Source: Paenibacillus_AQ nitricinens (lineage in GTDB: Bacteria > Bacillota > Bacilli > Paenibacillales > Paenibacillaceae). From it: a DNA stretch of 64,000 nucleotides. The position numbers and the translations under genes were made by a program. The DNA lies in contig NZ_CP183948.1 in NCBI RefSeq assembly GCF_052056485.1, positions 1,922,001-1,986,000 of the forward strand, in the 5' to 3' direction. Below are positions 62,491-64,000 of this stretch, piece after piece; the first letter of the stretch is position 1; each line of letters opens with the position of its first letter. The notes under the pieces are model-generated. The model ran no database searches, was not told the DNA's origin, and saw only the letters and a list, made by a program, of their open reading frames with translations.

Positions 62491-64000
62491 AACGCTACTA
62501 CCTGAACCTGGAAGGTGATGGTTGAGGAAGCACCAGCAGCAATCGTTCCGATGGCAATACCGGAAGCCGGGCTGCCATTAGGTCGTGGGGTTCCGTCTAC
62601 AGTGATGCTGCCTGTTACAAACTGGCTGCCTGCTGGGATAGGGTCAACCATGATGACGTTATTCACAGGTGAAATTCCCAAATTGGTAACAACAATTGTA
62701 TAAGTGATGATGTCGCCGACCACAGCATCTACAGAGGAAGTGCTCTTAACGACACTCACATCCGGAGAAGAAACAGGGATAATTAAGACGTTCGAAACTG
62801 AAGTTCCGGTGAGTAGACGACCATCTGGTGGTGTGAACGAGAACGTTGATGAAGCTTGATTGACTAACTGCTGCGGTGACGGAAGAGAAGCTACTGTAAC
62901 CTGAAGGGTTATGGTCACTGTTATTGTGCTTCCCGGAGCAACTGCTCCAATATTTAATCCAGTAGACGGGTCGGATCCTGGTTGCGGCACTCCGTTAACA
63001 AGTACGCTATTTGGAACAAAGATAGCTCCGCTAGGAATCGTATCAGTTATGACTACATTTGCTGTGAGATTACCAGTATTCGTTACATTCAGGGAGTACG
63101 TAATCGTATCTCCGACAGTTGCAGCAGTTCTATCCGCACCTTTGATAACAACGATGATAGGCTGATAAACCGGAATAACAAGCGTATTAGAGAATGAAGA
63201 TCCTGAGAATGCCCCAGATGTGAAGCTTACGGAAGCTTGGTCGGTTAACGTAGCAGGATTAGGCAGCACATTGACGATAGTGTTGAACGAGATATTGACT
63301 GAAACGCCCGGTGCAATGGTGCCGAGTGAGATGCCATTCGCAGGATTGGCATTAAGATGTGGAATACCATCAACGAGCACACTCCCCGTGACAAATGTAG
63401 ATCCAGCCGGTATTGGATCACTAATATTTACGTTGTTGATGTTGGCTATTCCACTATTGGTAACCGTCATGTTGTAAGTAATAGTATCGCCAACAACGGC
63501 ATCTGTAGCTGGTGAAGACTTAGTTACGATGACATTTGGTGAAGATACGGAAATCGATGTCGAATTGGAATTGATCGAACTGTTAAATGTCCGACCATCA
63601 GGCAAGGTGTAAGCAAAGGCTACGGAAGCTTGGTTTATCAGCTGCTGGCTTGCTGGCAGTGTTGTAATGAGTACTGAGAACATGACAGACAGTGTTGCAC
63701 CTGCGGATATTACACCAAGTGGAATGCCAGCTGCAGGATCTGCTCCTGGAGCTGGAGCGCCTTGAATAAGTACGCTATTAGGCACAAAAGTCGTTCCGGA
63801 AGGGATGGTATCACTTAGAGTAGCTAAAGCCCCGTAATTCCCTGTATTGGTTACGTTAATTGTATAGGTTATGGTATCTCCGACGGTCGCTTGAACTGTA
63901 TTGGAGCTTTTTGCTGCGGCTAGAATCGGTAAATAAATAGGCGTTGATACAATGTTAGAAAAGGCTACATTAGAGAGTACTCCTGAGGTGAAGCTAACGG
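62487..64000 (-). CDS. DUF11-repeat surface protein, N-terminal side (partial, continues beyond window)
   Basis: The frame is open from the right edge of the window to the TGA at 62487, about 504 residues; the true start lies outside. It holds four DUF11-like repeats, each with VGDTITYTINVTNTG-type and PSGTTFVPNSVLIQG-type strands, ALGT-like turns and LPDGRTF; the fourth breaks off after FQVQVVAL. These repeats form extended stalks in cell-wall, spore-coat or exosporium proteins of Bacillota. The composition is rich in Thr, Ser, Val and Ile, with almost no Cys. A GTG at 63785 is not a true start, because the repeat sequence continues before it. The role is unknown, probably surface structure or adhesion. 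Confidence 0.85.
   Translation of the reverse strand, partial: VSFTSGVLSNVAFSNIVSTPIYLPILAAAKSSNTVQATVGDTITYTINVTNTGNYGALATLSDTIPSGTTFVPNSVLIQGAPAPGADPAAGIPLGVISAGATLSVMFSVLITTLPASQQLINQASVAFAYTLPDGRTFNSSINSNSTSISVSSPNVIVTKSSPATDAVVGDTITYNMTVTNSGIANINNVNISDPIPAGSTFVTGSVLVDGIPHLNANPANGISLGTIAPGVSVNISFNTIVNVLPNPATLTDQASVSFTSGAFSGSSFSNTLVIPVYQPIIVVIKGADRTAATVGDTITYSLNVTNTGNLTANVVITDTIPSGAIFVPNSVLVNGVPQPGSDPSTGLNIGAVAPGSTITVTITLQVTVASLPSPQQLVNQASSTFSFTPPDGRLLTGTSVSNVLIIPVSSPDVSVVKSTSSVDAVVGDIITYTIVVTNLGISPVNNVIMVDPIPAGSQFVTGSITVDGTPRPNGSPASGIAIGTIAAGASSTITFQVQVVAL

Overview
The window looks like chromosomal DNA of a Paenibacillus-type member of the Bacillota. The evidence is strong AGGAGG-type ribosome binding sites, moderate G+C, LplABC-style sugar importers without their own ATPase, a membrane-bound YesN/AraC-type sensor-regulator, an SLH-anchored amylopullulanase, a maltose phosphorylase pathway and the sporulation gene yhbH. 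Almost every gene serves import and breakdown of oligosaccharides. No rRNA, tRNA, transposase or CRISPR array was seen.

Region 1 (1-24543) looks like a glycoconjugate locus, best explained as N-glycan catabolism. It holds a truncated divergent permease, a complete importer (two permeases and a binding lipoprotein), an AraC sensor-regulator, two GH29 alpha-L-fucosidases, a free CBM9-like protein, a double transglutaminase-fold protein, GH18, GH130, a GH38-like protein, GH3, GH125, a class I mannose-6-phosphate isomerase with an extra N-terminal domain, and a ROK-family sugar kinase. None of the enzymes has a signal peptide, so the sugar is probably imported whole and dismantled in the cytoplasm. 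A 65-bp sequence occurs both before the transporter operon and before GH130 and probably marks co-regulated promoters.

Region 2 (24600-33100) carries a DUF4362 lipoprotein, a BcrA-type resistance module (OmpR regulator, short histidine kinase, ABC ATPase, permease), a two-PAS histidine kinase, a DegV protein and an AraC/GyrI-like regulator.

Region 3 (33150-54302) is a maltodextrin cluster equivalent to B. subtilis yvdE-yvdM: malL, maltose phosphorylase, beta-phosphoglucomutase, a LacI regulator, a 2507-residue two-headed amylopullulanase, a neopullulanase and the mdxEFG importer. Copies of a GCAAACGTTTGC-like operator sit at its promoters. The 1-kb gap between the neopullulanase and mdxE holds five perfectly spaced 61-bp tandem repeats and, on the minus strand, a compact unit that looks like a leader-peptide attenuator: a near-consensus promoter, a 14-codon ORF with a Shine-Dalgarno sequence, and a hairpin followed by T-rich sequence.

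Region 4 (54396-64000) has a chemoreceptor, an AraC regulator with a GH4 alpha-galactosidase, yhbH, and the 3' part of a giant DUF11-repeat surface protein whose reading frame is broken at 62487-62490. The 5' end of that gene lies beyond the window.
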